Assembly: GCF_044464525.1 (NCBI RefSeq)
Contig: NZ_JBIQLE010000011.1
Coordinates: 1 to 64,000 of the forward strand
Origin: Pusillimonas sp044464525
Lineage (GTDB): Bacteria; Pseudomonadota; Gammaproteobacteria; Burkholderiales; Burkholderiaceae_B
Direction of reading: 5' to 3'
DNA: 64,000 bases
Below are positions 33,940 to 42,728 of this stretch, one piece after another. Numbering within the stretch: position 1 is the first letter of the stretch; each line of letters opens with the position of its first letter. Made by a program: the position numbers and the translations under genes. The notes below the pieces were generated by a model. The model searched no databases and was not told where the DNA came from. It saw only the letters and a program-made list of their open reading frames with translations.

Positions 33940-34890
33940 TTAGCCCTCTCTTTTATGGAGCTTGGGATCGAGGGTGTCGCGCAGGCCGTCGCCCAGCACG
34001 TTCACAGCCAGAACCGTCAGTGCCAGGAATATGCCCGGCAATAGCACGTTGTGGGGAAACTCGTTGAACTGGGCGCGTCCCTCGGACATGATGTTGCCCC
34101 AGGTGGCCATATCGGTGGGCAGCCCCACGCCCAGGAACGACAGTATGGCTTCAACCAGGATGGCTGCGGCGCACACGTAGGTTCCTTGTACGATCAGCGG
34201 CGCGATGGCATTGGGCAATATGTGCTTGAAAAGAATCTTCCAGATGGGCGTGTCCAGCGCGATGGCCGCTTCAACATATGGCTCTTCGCGTATCGTCAGA
34301 ACCACCGAGCGCACCAGGCGCGCCACGCGGGGAATCTCGGGTATTGCGATGGCAATGACCACCGTCGTTACCGTGCCGCCGAACAAGGCCACCAGGCAGA
34401 TCGCGAACAATATGCCGGGTATGGCCATCAGGCCGTCCATCAGGCGCATGATGAGGCCGTCTACGCTGCGAAAGTAGCCGGCCAGCAAGCCGATCAGCAT
34501 GCCCAGGACCAGGGCCAGCACTGCAACGGCGATACCTATGGTGATGGAGATTCGCGCGCCATACACCGTGCGGCTCCAGATATCTCGGCCAAGCGCGTCC
34601 GAGCCCATCAGGAAAAAATGTTGAAAGGTATCGCCGGCCAGGCTCATGAATTCGCCGGAGGCCAAGGGCAGCATGTTGCCGCTGGCCGGGTCTATGGCGT
34701 TGGGGTCGATGGTGCCCAGCCAAGGCGCCAGCACCGCCATGAGAATCAGCAACAGCAATACGCCGCCCCCGATGCGCACCGATCCGTTGCGCATTGCCTT
34801 GGCCAGGGCCCGCCGCCTATCCGGCGAGGACGATGCTGCGGTTTCAGGCAGCGCCATGGATGTTTCGTGGTTCATGATGGTTTCAGCCAT
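33940..34890 (-). CDS. Dipeptide/oligopeptide ABC transporter permease (DppC type)
   Basis: The 316-residue protein has an N-terminal OppC/DppC segment (ALAKAMRNGSVRIGGGVLLLLILMAVLAPWLGTIDPNAIDP), about six membrane helices, GSDALGRDIWSRTVYGARISITIG, and the EAA loop around EEPYVEAAIALDTPIWKILFKHILPNAIAPL. It forms the membrane channel with the DppB-type protein. ATG at 34890; a Met seven codons in is also possible. Confidence 0.93.
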   Translation of the reverse strand: MAETIMNHETSMALPETAASSSPDRRRALAKAMRNGSVRIGGGVLLLLILMAVLAPWLGTIDPNAIDPASGNMLPLASGEFMSLAGDTFQHFFLMGSDALGRDIWSRTVYGARISITIGIAVAVLALVLGMLIGLLAGYFRSVDGLIMRLMDGLMAIPGILFAICLVALFGGTVTTVVIAIAIPEIPRVARLVRSVVLTIREEPYVEAAIALDTPIWKILFKHILPNAIAPLIVQGTYVCAAAILVEAILSFLGVGLPTDMATWGNIMSEGRAQFNEFPHNVLLPGIFLALTVLAVNVLGDGLRDTLDPKLHKREG

Positions 34891-34905
34891 AACATTGCGC
34901 GGAAT

Positions 34906-35847
34906 TTAGTAGCGGATGCGCGGATCGAGCACCAGATAGCTCAGGTCGACCAACAGGTTGATGAATACATAGATCACGGAAAAGAAAAGAATGATGCCCT
35001 GTATAAGAGGGAAATCGCGCGACAGCACGGCGTCGACGGTAAGCTGTCCCAGGCCCGGAATGGCGAACACGGTTTCCGTCACGACTACGCCGCCGATAAG
35101 CAGGGCGATGCCGATGCCGATGACCGTAACGATGGGCACGGCTGCGTTGGCCAGGCCGTGCCGGATCAAGACCCGGGCTTCAGAAATACCCTTGGCGCGT
35201 GCGGTGCGGATATAGTCCTCGGTCATGGCTTCGGCTACGGCGGCGCGCGTGACACGGGCGATCAGGGCCACGTAGATGATGGACAACGCAATCGAAGGCA
35301 GGACCAGGTGTCTTAGCCAGGGAAGAATTCCATTTTCTAGGCGCGAATAGCCTTGCACCGGCAGCCATTGCAAATGAAGCGAAAACAGCCAGATCAGTAT
35401 GTAGCCCAGCACAAAGGCGGGGATCGAAAAACCCAACACCGAAAACCCCATCAGAGTGCGGTCAAGCCAGCCCCCGTGGCGCCATGCGGCCAGTACGCCC
35501 AAGGGTACAGAGATCATTACTGCCAGGACCAGCGTCAGGGCGGCCAGTGACAAAGTGGGCTCGATACGTTGGGCAATCAGCTTGGACACGGGGATCTTCA
35601 TGAAGAAAGATTCACCCAGGTTGCCCTGGACAAGCTGGCCCACCCATCGCACGAACTGTACCGGCATGGAGTCATCAAGCCCCAATGAAGCTCGCACCAT
35701 CGCTATGTCGTGCGCAGTGCCGCTGTTGCCCACGATGGCGGCGGCCGGGTCGCCGGGCGCCAGGCGCAGCATGAAAAATACGATGAGCGCGACGATGATC
35801 AGCACGGGAACAGTCGCAAGTATCCGGCGCAAGAAAAATGCAAGCAT
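34906..35847 (-). CDS. Dipeptide/oligopeptide ABC transporter permease (DppB type)
   Basis: Starting at 35847 gives MLAFFLRRILATVPVLIIVALIVFFMLRLAPGDPAAAIVG, the usual DppB N-terminus; the 24 in-frame codons upstream lack hydrophobicity and are rejected. The protein has 313 residues and six membrane helices, with the EAA loop near EDYIRTARAKGISEARVLIRHGLANAAVPIV. It is the first permease after the binding protein gene, with 84 bases between. Confidence 0.93.
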   Translation of the reverse strand: MLAFFLRRILATVPVLIIVALIVFFMLRLAPGDPAAAIVGNSGTAHDIAMVRASLGLDDSMPVQFVRWVGQLVQGNLGESFFMKIPVSKLIAQRIEPTLSLAALTLVLAVMISVPLGVLAAWRHGGWLDRTLMGFSVLGFSIPAFVLGYILIWLFSLHLQWLPVQGYSRLENGILPWLRHLVLPSIALSIIYVALIARVTRAAVAEAMTEDYIRTARAKGISEARVLIRHGLANAAVPIVTVIGIGIALLIGGVVVTETVFAIPGLGQLTVDAVLSRDFPLIQGIILFFSVIYVFINLLVDLSYLVLDPRIRY

Positions 35848-35931
35848 GGCGGTCTCGAGGAAGGGGGCGGTAAAGAAGGCGGGCGAGCGCGCACGGGTTG
35901 CCCCGCATGCGCAGGGCAACCCGTATCTGCC

Positions 35932-37515
35932 TTAAGGCAGCTCTTTCTTGATGTTCCAGAACACGTTGACCGGGGCCTTTACCAGCCCGCTGATCACCCC
36001 CTTGCGCACTCCGGTGTAGGTAAGGGCTTCACCCAGCGGGCCATACAAGCCGGTTTCCAAAACCTGTTGCTGAATCTGCTGTGCCAGTTCCTTACGCTTG
36101 CCATCATCCATGGCGGTCAGGAATTCGGTTTTCAGTTGTTCCAGCTTCTCGTCGGTCGCCCAGCCGAACCAGCCTTTCTCGCCATTGCCTGTCATGGGAG
36201 CAAAATACAGCGGATTCATGGTGTCGGAAGCGCCCCAGCCGGTGACGAAGACGTTCCAGCCACCGTCGTTGGGCAGGTTCTTGCTGGCGCGGCGCGTAAC
36301 CAGGCTTGGCCAATCCATGGACTGCATATCAACGTTGAACCCGCCCTGCTTCAGAAGTTGCGCCAGCACGGGAGGAAACTTGTTAAGCAAGGAGAAGTCG
36401 GACGGGTTCATCAGAACGATGGGCTCGTTGTTGTAGCCGGCCTCTTTCAGCAGTTGCTTGGATTTCTCGAACTGAGGCTTGCCTGTGAAAGAGCCGGTGT
36501 CGCCCGAGCCGAACTCTGAATCGCACGGATAGATCGAGGCGCAGGCGTTGTAAAGATCTTTGTTGATCAGTTGTGCGCGCATGAGCGCTTCCTGGTTCAA
36601 CGACAGAAGCGCGGCCTGAGCGATTTTGGGGTTGTCGAATGGCGGCACGAAATGGTTGAGGTGCATGGCATACATGCCCTTGGGCACTGGGGCCACCAGC
36701 TCTACATTGGGGTTGGCCTTTAGGGCTGCATACTGCTCGGCAGGCACCCATGACACGATGTCGATTTCGCCGTTGGCCAGCGCATTGGCCTGGGTTTGCG
36801 CATCTTTGATGATCACCCACTCGACACGGTCAATGTATACGTGCTTGCCGCCGGCCGTGCCGGAGGCAGGCTCGTCGCGCGCAGTGTACTTGTCGTGCTT
36901 GACGTATACGGCTTTTTCGCCGGGGCGGAACTCGTCGGCCTTGAAGACGTATGGGCCCGAACCCACTGTACTGGATATCTGTTCGCTGGCGGGTGTTTTG
37001 GCCACTTCCTCGGGCATGATGAAGGGCGGGTTGGAGGACGGCTTGGCCAAGGCATCAAGCACCATGCCAAAAGGCTTGTTGAAGTGCAGGTTGATGGTTT
37101 TGTCGTCGGCGGCTTCGATCTTGTCCAGCACGGCGAACATTTTTTGGCCCAGCCCGTCTCGTTGACTCCAGCGCTTCAGCGACTGAACCACATCAGCGGC
37201 AGTAACCGGCTTGTCGTCATGGAAAACCAGCCCTTCGCGCAGGGTCAGCGTCCAGTTAAGGCCGTCGGCATCAGAGCTGTAGGTGTCCACCATTTGCGGC
37301 TTTACTTTGCCGTCGCTGTCGATGCCGAACAAAGTGTCGTAAACCATGTAGCCATGGTCGCGTGTGACGAAAGCCGTGGTCCAGATAGGGTCGAGCACCT
37401 TCAGGTCGGCCTGGGGCACCATGCGCAATACGTTCTGGCTGTCTTGCGCCCAGGCCATGGCGGTTGCACTTGCCAGGGCGATCGCGGCTGTCAGCCGCAG
37501 CAGCTTGGTTTTCAT
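35932..37515 (-). CDS. ABC transporter substrate-binding protein, family 5 (peptide/nickel type)
   Basis: The 527-residue periplasmic protein has a signal peptide (MKTKLLRLTAAIALASATAMAWA) and the family 5 signature region (ADLKVLDPIWTTAFVTRDHGYMVYDTLFGID, TWTLTLREGLVFHDDKPVTAADVVQSLKRW). It would deliver a peptide or similar amide to DppBC. It lies 35 bases after the MarR gene on the same strand, so it may be in the same transcript. Confidence 0.92.
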   Translation of the reverse strand: MKTKLLRLTAAIALASATAMAWAQDSQNVLRMVPQADLKVLDPIWTTAFVTRDHGYMVYDTLFGIDSDGKVKPQMVDTYSSDADGLNWTLTLREGLVFHDDKPVTAADVVQSLKRWSQRDGLGQKMFAVLDKIEAADDKTINLHFNKPFGMVLDALAKPSSNPPFIMPEEVAKTPASEQISSTVGSGPYVFKADEFRPGEKAVYVKHDKYTARDEPASGTAGGKHVYIDRVEWVIIKDAQTQANALANGEIDIVSWVPAEQYAALKANPNVELVAPVPKGMYAMHLNHFVPPFDNPKIAQAALLSLNQEALMRAQLINKDLYNACASIYPCDSEFGSGDTGSFTGKPQFEKSKQLLKEAGYNNEPIVLMNPSDFSLLNKFPPVLAQLLKQGGFNVDMQSMDWPSLVTRRASKNLPNDGGWNVFVTGWGASDTMNPLYFAPMTGNGEKGWFGWATDEKLEQLKTEFLTAMDDGKRKELAQQIQQQVLETGLYGPLGEALTYTGVRKGVISGLVKAPVNVFWNIKKELP

Positions 37516-37550
37516 TTTTTTGTCTCCTCGAGGGGTGACGCCGTAGGGTG

Positions 37551-38084
37551 CTACTTGGCGTCGGTAAGTGGCGTTGGTTGGGGGGAAATGGAATCGAGCG
37601 GCCGAAGGAACACTTCGGTGGCGCGCTGAGTGTCTTCGTGCAGAGCGTAAAGCTGCTTCAGGCAGTACTTGAGCGTTTCCGCTTCGGCCTCGGAGAGAAC
37701 GCTCATCATGTTGGCTTCCATGTGCCGGCCGATAACGTCGGCCGTTTTTACTTTTTCAATGCCTTCGTTGGTCAGATACAGGTTGGTCTGGCGCGCATCC
37801 TGAGGGTCGATGGCCCGCAACACCAGCTTGCGCTTCACCAGCGCCGCAAGCGCCTTGGAAGTGAGGGTTTTTTCTATGTGGGTCTGCTCGACCAGACGCG
37901 TGACTGTCATGCCCGGCTGGGTGGCGATGAAACGCATCAGGCGTAATTCGCGCAGCGACAACCCCACTTTTTGCTCATACACATCGGAAGCAATGGCCTT
38001 GGCGCGCTCGTTGACCACGTCGATCTTGAACGTGACGTAGTCCATCTTGATGTCAAGGGGCTTTGGCGTGCTGGGTCTGGTCAT
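37551..38084 (-). CDS. MarR-family regulator of the peptide/amidohydrolase operon
   Basis: Starting at 38084 gives MTRPSTPKPLDIKMDYVTFKIDVVNERAKAIASDVYEQKVGLSLRELRLMRFIATQPGMTVTRLVEQTHIEKTLTSKALAALVKRKLVLRAIDPQDARQTNLYLT (177 residues), a MarR winged helix with the DxR wing. The longer upstream frame reads through a palindrome and is rejected. MarR proteins next to catabolic genes often respond to aromatic acids. It is first in the operon with the binding protein. Confidence 0.87.
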   Translation of the reverse strand: MTRPSTPKPLDIKMDYVTFKIDVVNERAKAIASDVYEQKVGLSLRELRLMRFIATQPGMTVTRLVEQTHIEKTLTSKALAALVKRKLVLRAIDPQDARQTNLYLTNEGIEKVKTADVIGRHMEANMMSVLSEAEAETLKYCLKQLYALHEDTQRATEVFLRPLDSISPQPTPLTDAK

Positions 38085-38100
38085 TGTGTGCAATCGGCAA

Positions 38101-38119
38101 TAGTTGAAATATGCAACTA
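38101..38119. promoter_or_regulatory. Candidate MarR operator
   Basis: TAGTTG (38101-38106) and CAACTA (38114-38119) form a 19-base inverted repeat, TAGTTG-N7-CAACTA, 16 bases upstream of the MarR start. The size and position are typical of MarR autoregulatory sites. Binding is inferred. Confidence 0.5.
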
Positions 38120-38190
38120 AATTGAAGAGTGCCACAGCCCGATAATGGGGAATATGGGTGTTTACACGGGGGTTGCCTGTGCCGTGTGGG

Positions 38191-38243
38191 AAAAAAGCCG
38201 GCGCAACCGGCAAAAAAGGAGGCGCCCCATGGAACGCCTCCTT
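38191..38243 (-). terminator. Tandem intrinsic terminators after the cupin dioxygenase gene
   Basis: On the minus strand two terminators follow the gene ending at 38312. The first is a 9-bp stem (38216-38224 with 38235-38243) followed by six T. The second is GCCGG-TTGCG-CCGGC (38197-38211) followed by six T. Both have proper U-runs. They insulate the leftward gene from the MarR promoter beyond. Confidence 0.85.
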
Positions 38244-38311
38244 GTTTCATTGATAATTGCAGGCCCGCCCCAGGCGCGCTCAAGGGCGCGGGGGGCGGCG
38301 TGCCGCGGTTG

Positions 38312-38845
38312 CTAGCGATACAGCGATTCTACATAGTCGGCGCCGATGCCGACCTTTTCGTAATGGTCCTTACAGAGCTTGATGTAGTCGTGCACATCAA
38401 AGTAGCCGTCGGCATTGCCGTCTTCGTCCAGCCAGATCAGCGGCCCTTTGACGACAAAGAAGGTGCGCATGGGCTCATCGTGCTCGTAGGCCACCAGCGT
38501 GTGGCCTTCGCCCGGGGTTTCGTAGATGAAGTCGCCGGCGGTGGCCGTCCAATCGTGCTCAAGGTATCCCCACTTGCCCGAGATGGTGTAGGCGAACACC
38601 TCGTGCGGATGATAGTGGCGATTCACCAGGCCGGCGGACTTGGCCATCAGGATGTCGGCCCATTTGTTTTGCGAGGGCGAAATCCACAACGGACGAGAGG
38701 AAACCGTTTCACTGAATGGTACGTAGTACCGCTCATCTTCGGTCGGCGCATTCGAGATGTAGGTTTCTTTCTTGGCATCGGCCTTGAATACGTTGGCGAT
38801 GGGCTTGAGATCTTTCCAGAATTCGGTGATAGCTTTTTCAGCCAT
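38312..38845 (-). CDS. Cupin dioxygenase related to 2,4'-dihydroxyacetophenone dioxygenase
   Basis: The 177-residue protein starts MAEKAITEFWKDLKPIANVFKADAKK and has a single cupin domain with His77, His79, Glu96 and His115 (HYHPHE ... YLEHD ... EGHTLV). These fall within one residue of the metal ligands I recall for 2,4'-dihydroxyacetophenone dioxygenase, an enzyme of about 178 residues that cleaves the C-C bond beside a ketone. The family includes many proteins of unknown role, so the substrate is uncertain. It is divergent from an AraC gene, which probably controls it, and ends in two tandem terminators. Confidence 0.78.
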   Translation of the reverse strand: MAEKAITEFWKDLKPIANVFKADAKKETYISNAPTEDERYYVPFSETVSSRPLWISPSQNKWADILMAKSAGLVNRHYHPHEVFAYTISGKWGYLEHDWTATAGDFIYETPGEGHTLVAYEHDEPMRTFFVVKGPLIWLDEDGNADGYFDVHDYIKLCKDHYEKVGIGADYVESLYR

Positions 38846-39005
38846 GGCAGTCTCCTTAGAACGGAAATATGAAAGTTTGCTAAAGTCTACTGTGCTCTTT
38901 GCGGCATTTTTTGCTTGAAACGGACATTAAACTTGTCTTTACCGGACATGCATCCATACTCGGACACGCGTGCCGCAGCTAACGGCTTGTTCCAGCATAG
39001 CAGCC

Positions 39006-39974
39006 ATGAATACCTATCCCAGCACCGCCTATACCCAATGGTCGACAGACGACGTCGCAGTTGCAGACCGTATCGATTACTGGAACGACAAGAACACCTC
39101 TGTACTCGTCGGTTTGCGCAGCTCGTCGTTCGACGACGACGGATTGCGCGCAGCGCAAACCAATTACGACCTGGGCGGCCTGCGCCTGGCGGACATCAGC
39201 GGGAACCGGCACGTTATCGAGCGCAACAGCGAAATGGTCAGGCGCCACCCCAAGCCGGCGATTTTTGCCAGCCTGGTGTTGAAAAGCAAAGGCTTTTTTT
39301 ATCAGGGCGGTGACTGCCATATGCTCGAGCCCGGCGACCTGATCCTATACGACATCCAGCGGCCTTACGCGATAGGTTTCAACGATAGTATGCGGCAACT
39401 GCTGTTCGATTTGCCATCAGACTTCCTGTGCGATCAGTTGCCGCCCAATGCGCTGGCTCGGCCGATCAAGATCGACGGCCGACAGGGCGCGGGGCGGGTA
39501 CTGGCCATGAGCTTGCGGCAGCGTTCGACCGACTTCATCGGTCGGCCCCATTACGCCGACGCCCCTGCCCTGCGTGCCGAGGTTCATGCCGTATTGCAAA
39601 CCCTGGTGTCGGACCATCTTGCGGGCAAACCGGGCACGGGCCTTAGCGTTTCATATCTGGCGGCAGCTCGTGCATATATTGCGCGGAATCTGCATAAGCC
39701 CCAGCTGGACGGATCACAGGTTGCCGCCGCACTGGGTGTTTCGTCGCGGCACTTGAGCCGGCTTTTTGCGGCCGAGGGCGCCACACCCACTGAATACATA
39801 AGGGCATGCCGATTACGCGCAGCCCGTGTCGATCTGGCCGACCCGGGGCTTGCCCACCTTAGCGTGGCTGTCATTGCCTTCAAATGGGGTTTTGTCAGCC
39901 AGGCGCACTTTTCGCGCGTGTTTCGGCAGCACTATGGAATGACCCCCACACAAGCGCGCGACCGCAATTGCTAG
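39006..39974 (+). CDS. AraC-family transcriptional regulator
   Basis: The 322-residue protein starts at ATG 39006 (MNTYPSTAYTQWSTDDVAVADRIDYWND); a GTG 36 bases earlier is less likely. The N-terminal AraC-like ligand domain (about 20-190) precedes two helix-turn-helix motifs (SQVAAALGVSSRHLSRLFAAEGATPTEYIRACRLRAARVDLAD ... AFKWGFVSQAHFSRVFRQHYGMTPTQAR). This is the AraC/XylS layout with an AraC-binding-like domain found in NphR- and FeaR-type regulators. Its neighbour is the divergent cupin dioxygenase gene, 160 bases away, which is its likely target. Confidence 0.9.
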   Translation: MNTYPSTAYTQWSTDDVAVADRIDYWNDKNTSVLVGLRSSSFDDDGLRAAQTNYDLGGLRLADISGNRHVIERNSEMVRRHPKPAIFASLVLKSKGFFYQGGDCHMLEPGDLILYDIQRPYAIGFNDSMRQLLFDLPSDFLCDQLPPNALARPIKIDGRQGAGRVLAMSLRQRSTDFIGRPHYADAPALRAEVHAVLQTLVSDHLAGKPGTGLSVSYLAAARAYIARNLHKPQLDGSQVAAALGVSSRHLSRLFAAEGATPTEYIRACRLRAARVDLADPGLAHLSVAVIAFKWGFVSQAHFSRVFRQHYGMTPTQARDRNC

Positions 39975-40032
39975 GCTGCCCTGCTGTGGTCTTGTCTTTA
40001 TCGGCTGTCATGCAATGCGCCGGCCTTAAGAC

Positions 40033-41247
40033 TTAAGACGTACTGACGGTAATCGCCGGCGTGCGCAGCGCCAGCAAAGCGAGACAGGCGACGAGCAGGC
40101 CGATGCAGGCGCAGAAGGCCAGCAAAGCCTGGGTCAGCCCAATGTGGTCGGCCAGCCAACCCATGCCCAGCACCGGCAGGATGCTGCCCAGGTAGGCGAT
40201 CATCATGTAGGTGGAAAGCAGCACCGAGCGCTGATGCGGGGGCGCCACTTTGTTGACCACGCTGATTCCCCCCAAATTGCAAAGCCCATGGCCAAGTGCG
40301 GTGGTCAACACGCTGGAGATAAACAATAGCGGGGACGTAGTGGTGGTATTGAGCGAGAGCAAAATGTTGGCCAGCAACAGCGACAACAAGCCCCAGATGA
40401 CCACCCGTTTTGTGGCCCATGGCCGGGCCACGAACTGAAAGGCGGCCGACAGGAACAGGATGATCCCGATCGATAGCCCGCTAACCGCCGGCCCGTGCCA
40501 GGGCACCATGCGGTCCATGAAGCTGGGCGCCAGAGAGGCGTACAGGCTGAACATGCCGAAGGCGCTGAAGGCGGCCAAGCTGCCGATCAGGTAGGGTCGG
40601 ATCAGCGGCCGTGCCGGCAGGGCTAGCGCGGGCAGCCACCGGCGCCAACCCTGGGCCGTGGAAGTGACCGGCTTGCTGTGGATGTTGAGGCGGAACAAGG
40701 CATATGTGGCCAGGATTCCCAATACGATGGAGGGTATGTAAGAGCTAATGAGCGGATAAGGTGTCCACTGGGCAATCAGCCCGCCCACCACCGGGCCAAG
40801 CCCGAAGCCAAAAGCCAGGGTAAGGCTGATCGCCGCAGCGGCTCGTTGGCTGTTGCTGCCCTTGCTAAGCTGCGTCAACCCTAACGACGCCGAAGGAACG
40901 ATCATTCCCGAGGCCAGGCCGATGAGGATGCGGCTGAAGGTAAAGCTAAGCGCGTCCCATGCCAAGGCCGAAACCGTAATGCCCACTGTGACCAGGATGA
41001 TGCCGGTGCGCAGGACAGGCAAAAAACCGTAGCGGTCGGATAGGCGGCCCAGGAACAGCAGCGTGGCCAGGGCGGCAACCATGTAGGCCACGTACAGTTG
41101 GGCGATCTGGCTGGGGTCAAGGCTCCAGGCTTCTTGATACAGCGGGTACAGCGGACTGGCCAGTGCCGTGCCCATGACGCCGACACACATCGCTATGCAT
41201 ACCCACAAATAAGAACGATCGCTGCTGGGTATGTTCTTGGTGTTCAT
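40033..41247 (-). CDS. MFS transporter
   Basis: Starting at 41247 gives MNTKNIPSSDRSYLWVCIAMCVGVMGTALASPLYPLYQ (404 residues); the upstream 49 in-frame codons run through the previous terminator region and are rejected. The protein has twelve membrane segments, with the MFS loop motif FLGRLSDRYGFLPVLRTG between helices 2 and 3. Substrate and direction cannot be read; a place between an AraC-cupin pair and a binding-protein gene suggests an aromatic compound. It is convergent with the AraC gene. Confidence 0.88.
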   Translation of the reverse strand: MNTKNIPSSDRSYLWVCIAMCVGVMGTALASPLYPLYQEAWSLDPSQIAQLYVAYMVAALATLLFLGRLSDRYGFLPVLRTGIILVTVGITVSALAWDALSFTFSRILIGLASGMIVPSASLGLTQLSKGSNSQRAAAAISLTLAFGFGLGPVVGGLIAQWTPYPLISSYIPSIVLGILATYALFRLNIHSKPVTSTAQGWRRWLPALALPARPLIRPYLIGSLAAFSAFGMFSLYASLAPSFMDRMVPWHGPAVSGLSIGIILFLSAAFQFVARPWATKRVVIWGLLSLLLANILLSLNTTTTSPLLFISSVLTTALGHGLCNLGGISVVNKVAPPHQRSVLLSTYMMIAYLGSILPVLGMGWLADHIGLTQALLAFCACIGLLVACLALLALRTPAITVSTS

Positions 41248-41380
41248 GAAAAGCGCTGCGTCCTTCTGTGTATTGCCTAGCTTGTACGAGGTTACCCAGC
41301 CATGCCAGGGGAGCCAAAAGTATATAGAGAGGGAAAGTCTCGCACAAATATGGGGGGCCGGCCTGACACGCCCCTGAATG

Positions 41381-41417
41381 AAAACCGGCTCCAAGCCTGG
41401 GGCAGAGAGCCGGTTTT
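41381..41417 (-). terminator. Intrinsic terminator after the binding-protein gene
   Basis: AAAACCGGCTC (41381-41391) pairs perfectly with GAGCCGGTTTT (41407-41417) across a 15-base loop. Both strands end in a T-run (TTTTC leftward, TTTTTTC rightward). It lies 50 bases after the end of the leftward gene at 41467 and upstream of the MFS gene, so it separates the two. Confidence 0.85.
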
Positions 41418-41466
41418 TTCACGAGTTGCCCGAACCAGGGCTTCTCAGGTTATTGAGAGTTGCGAA

Positions 41467-42633
41467 CTACATTTTGCACTGCTGGTAGTAGGCGTCTTTG
41501 TGGTCGTCGAAGACGACGCCCGTGGCAGCCAGTTCAACCTTGCCATCATCGCCTTTGACGACTTCGACACGATACCAGTCGGTAATGGGGAAATGGTTGT
41601 TGTTGTATGAAAAATCGCCACGCACGGAGTCGAAGTCGGCAGCTTCCAGAGCCTTGCGCACAGCGTCTTTGTCTTGCAGGTTGCCGTCGAGCTTTTTAAT
41701 GGCCGAAGCGATAAGGTTGGCGGCATCATACGATTGGGCCGCATACAGCGAGGGCGAGCGGTTGTATTTTTTCTCGAAGGCTTCCACGAACTGCTTGTTC
41801 TGCGCGTTGTCGAGGTTGGGCGCATAAGGCGCATGCGTGATGACCCCGAGGGCGATATCCTGAAGCGCGGGCAAAGTGGAGCCGTCGACCGTGCTGGCGG
41901 AAATTAGCGGCACCTTGCCCAGCAAGCCCGCCTGGCGGTACTGCTTCACAAAGTTGACGCCCATTCCGCCGGGATAAAACACATAGACTGCGTCGGGGTT
42001 GGCCTGTTGCAGCTGGGCGATTTCGACGGAATAGTCCATTTGGCCAATTTGGGTATAGACCTCGTCGATCACCTCGCCATCATAGAAACGCTTGAATCCC
42101 TCCAGCGCGTCTTTGCCGGCCTGGTAGTTGGGCGCCATGATGTACATTTTTTTGTAGCCCTCGTTGGTAGCGATCTGGCCACCGCCTTCATGCAATTGGT
42201 CGTTGTTCCACGAGGTGGAGAAGAAATACGGCGAGCATTCGGCGCCCGACATGGGCGAGGGGCCCGCGTTGGAGCCGATCAGGAATGTTTTGGAATCGAG
42301 GATGGGAGTGCGCGCCGCCATCATGACGTTGGAAAAAATGATGCCGGTGACAAAATCGACCTTGTCGTTGTTGACCAGCTTGCGTGCAATCTGTACGCCC
42401 AACTCGGGTTTGAGCTGATCATCTTCAATGATGACGTTGACGTCTTGTCCGCCCAGTTTGCCGCCGTTTTGCTCGACGGCCAGCATGAAGCCGTCGCGCT
42501 GGTCGTGGCCCAGCGCAGCGCCGCCGCCAGACAAGGTGGTGATAAGGCCGATCTTGACCTCGGCCTGTGCCGCCCCGCCCGCAAAGCCCAGGGCAATGGC
42601 GGAAGCAAGGACCAGTTTCTTAATGTGTGTCAT
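41467..42633 (-). CDS. Orphan Liv-type substrate-binding protein
   Basis: The 388-residue protein has a signal peptide (MTHIKKLVLASAIALGFAGGAAQA) and a type 1 periplasmic-binding fold (VKIGLITTLSGGGAALGHDQRDGFMLAVEQNGGKLGGQDVNVIIEDDQ). No ATPase or permease genes are nearby; the Liv importer 20 kb to the left could be the partner, or a distant one. It lies 95 bases downstream of the 3-hydroxyanthranilate dioxygenase gene on the same strand, so an aromatic or amino-aromatic ligand is plausible. Confidence 0.9.
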   Translation of the reverse strand: MTHIKKLVLASAIALGFAGGAAQAEVKIGLITTLSGGGAALGHDQRDGFMLAVEQNGGKLGGQDVNVIIEDDQLKPELGVQIARKLVNNDKVDFVTGIIFSNVMMAARTPILDSKTFLIGSNAGPSPMSGAECSPYFFSTSWNNDQLHEGGGQIATNEGYKKMYIMAPNYQAGKDALEGFKRFYDGEVIDEVYTQIGQMDYSVEIAQLQQANPDAVYVFYPGGMGVNFVKQYRQAGLLGKVPLISASTVDGSTLPALQDIALGVITHAPYAPNLDNAQNKQFVEAFEKKYNRSPSLYAAQSYDAANLIASAIKKLDGNLQDKDAVRKALEAADFDSVRGDFSYNNNHFPITDWYRVEVVKGDDGKVELAATGVVFDDHKDAYYQQCKM

Positions 42634-42728
42634 GTCTCTTCCTTTGTTTGGTTAATGTAGGTGTCCAGTAACGTCAGGATACAAGAGTAAGCGGAAAAGG
42701 GAAAAGGGGATTGTGCGGGCGAGTGAAG

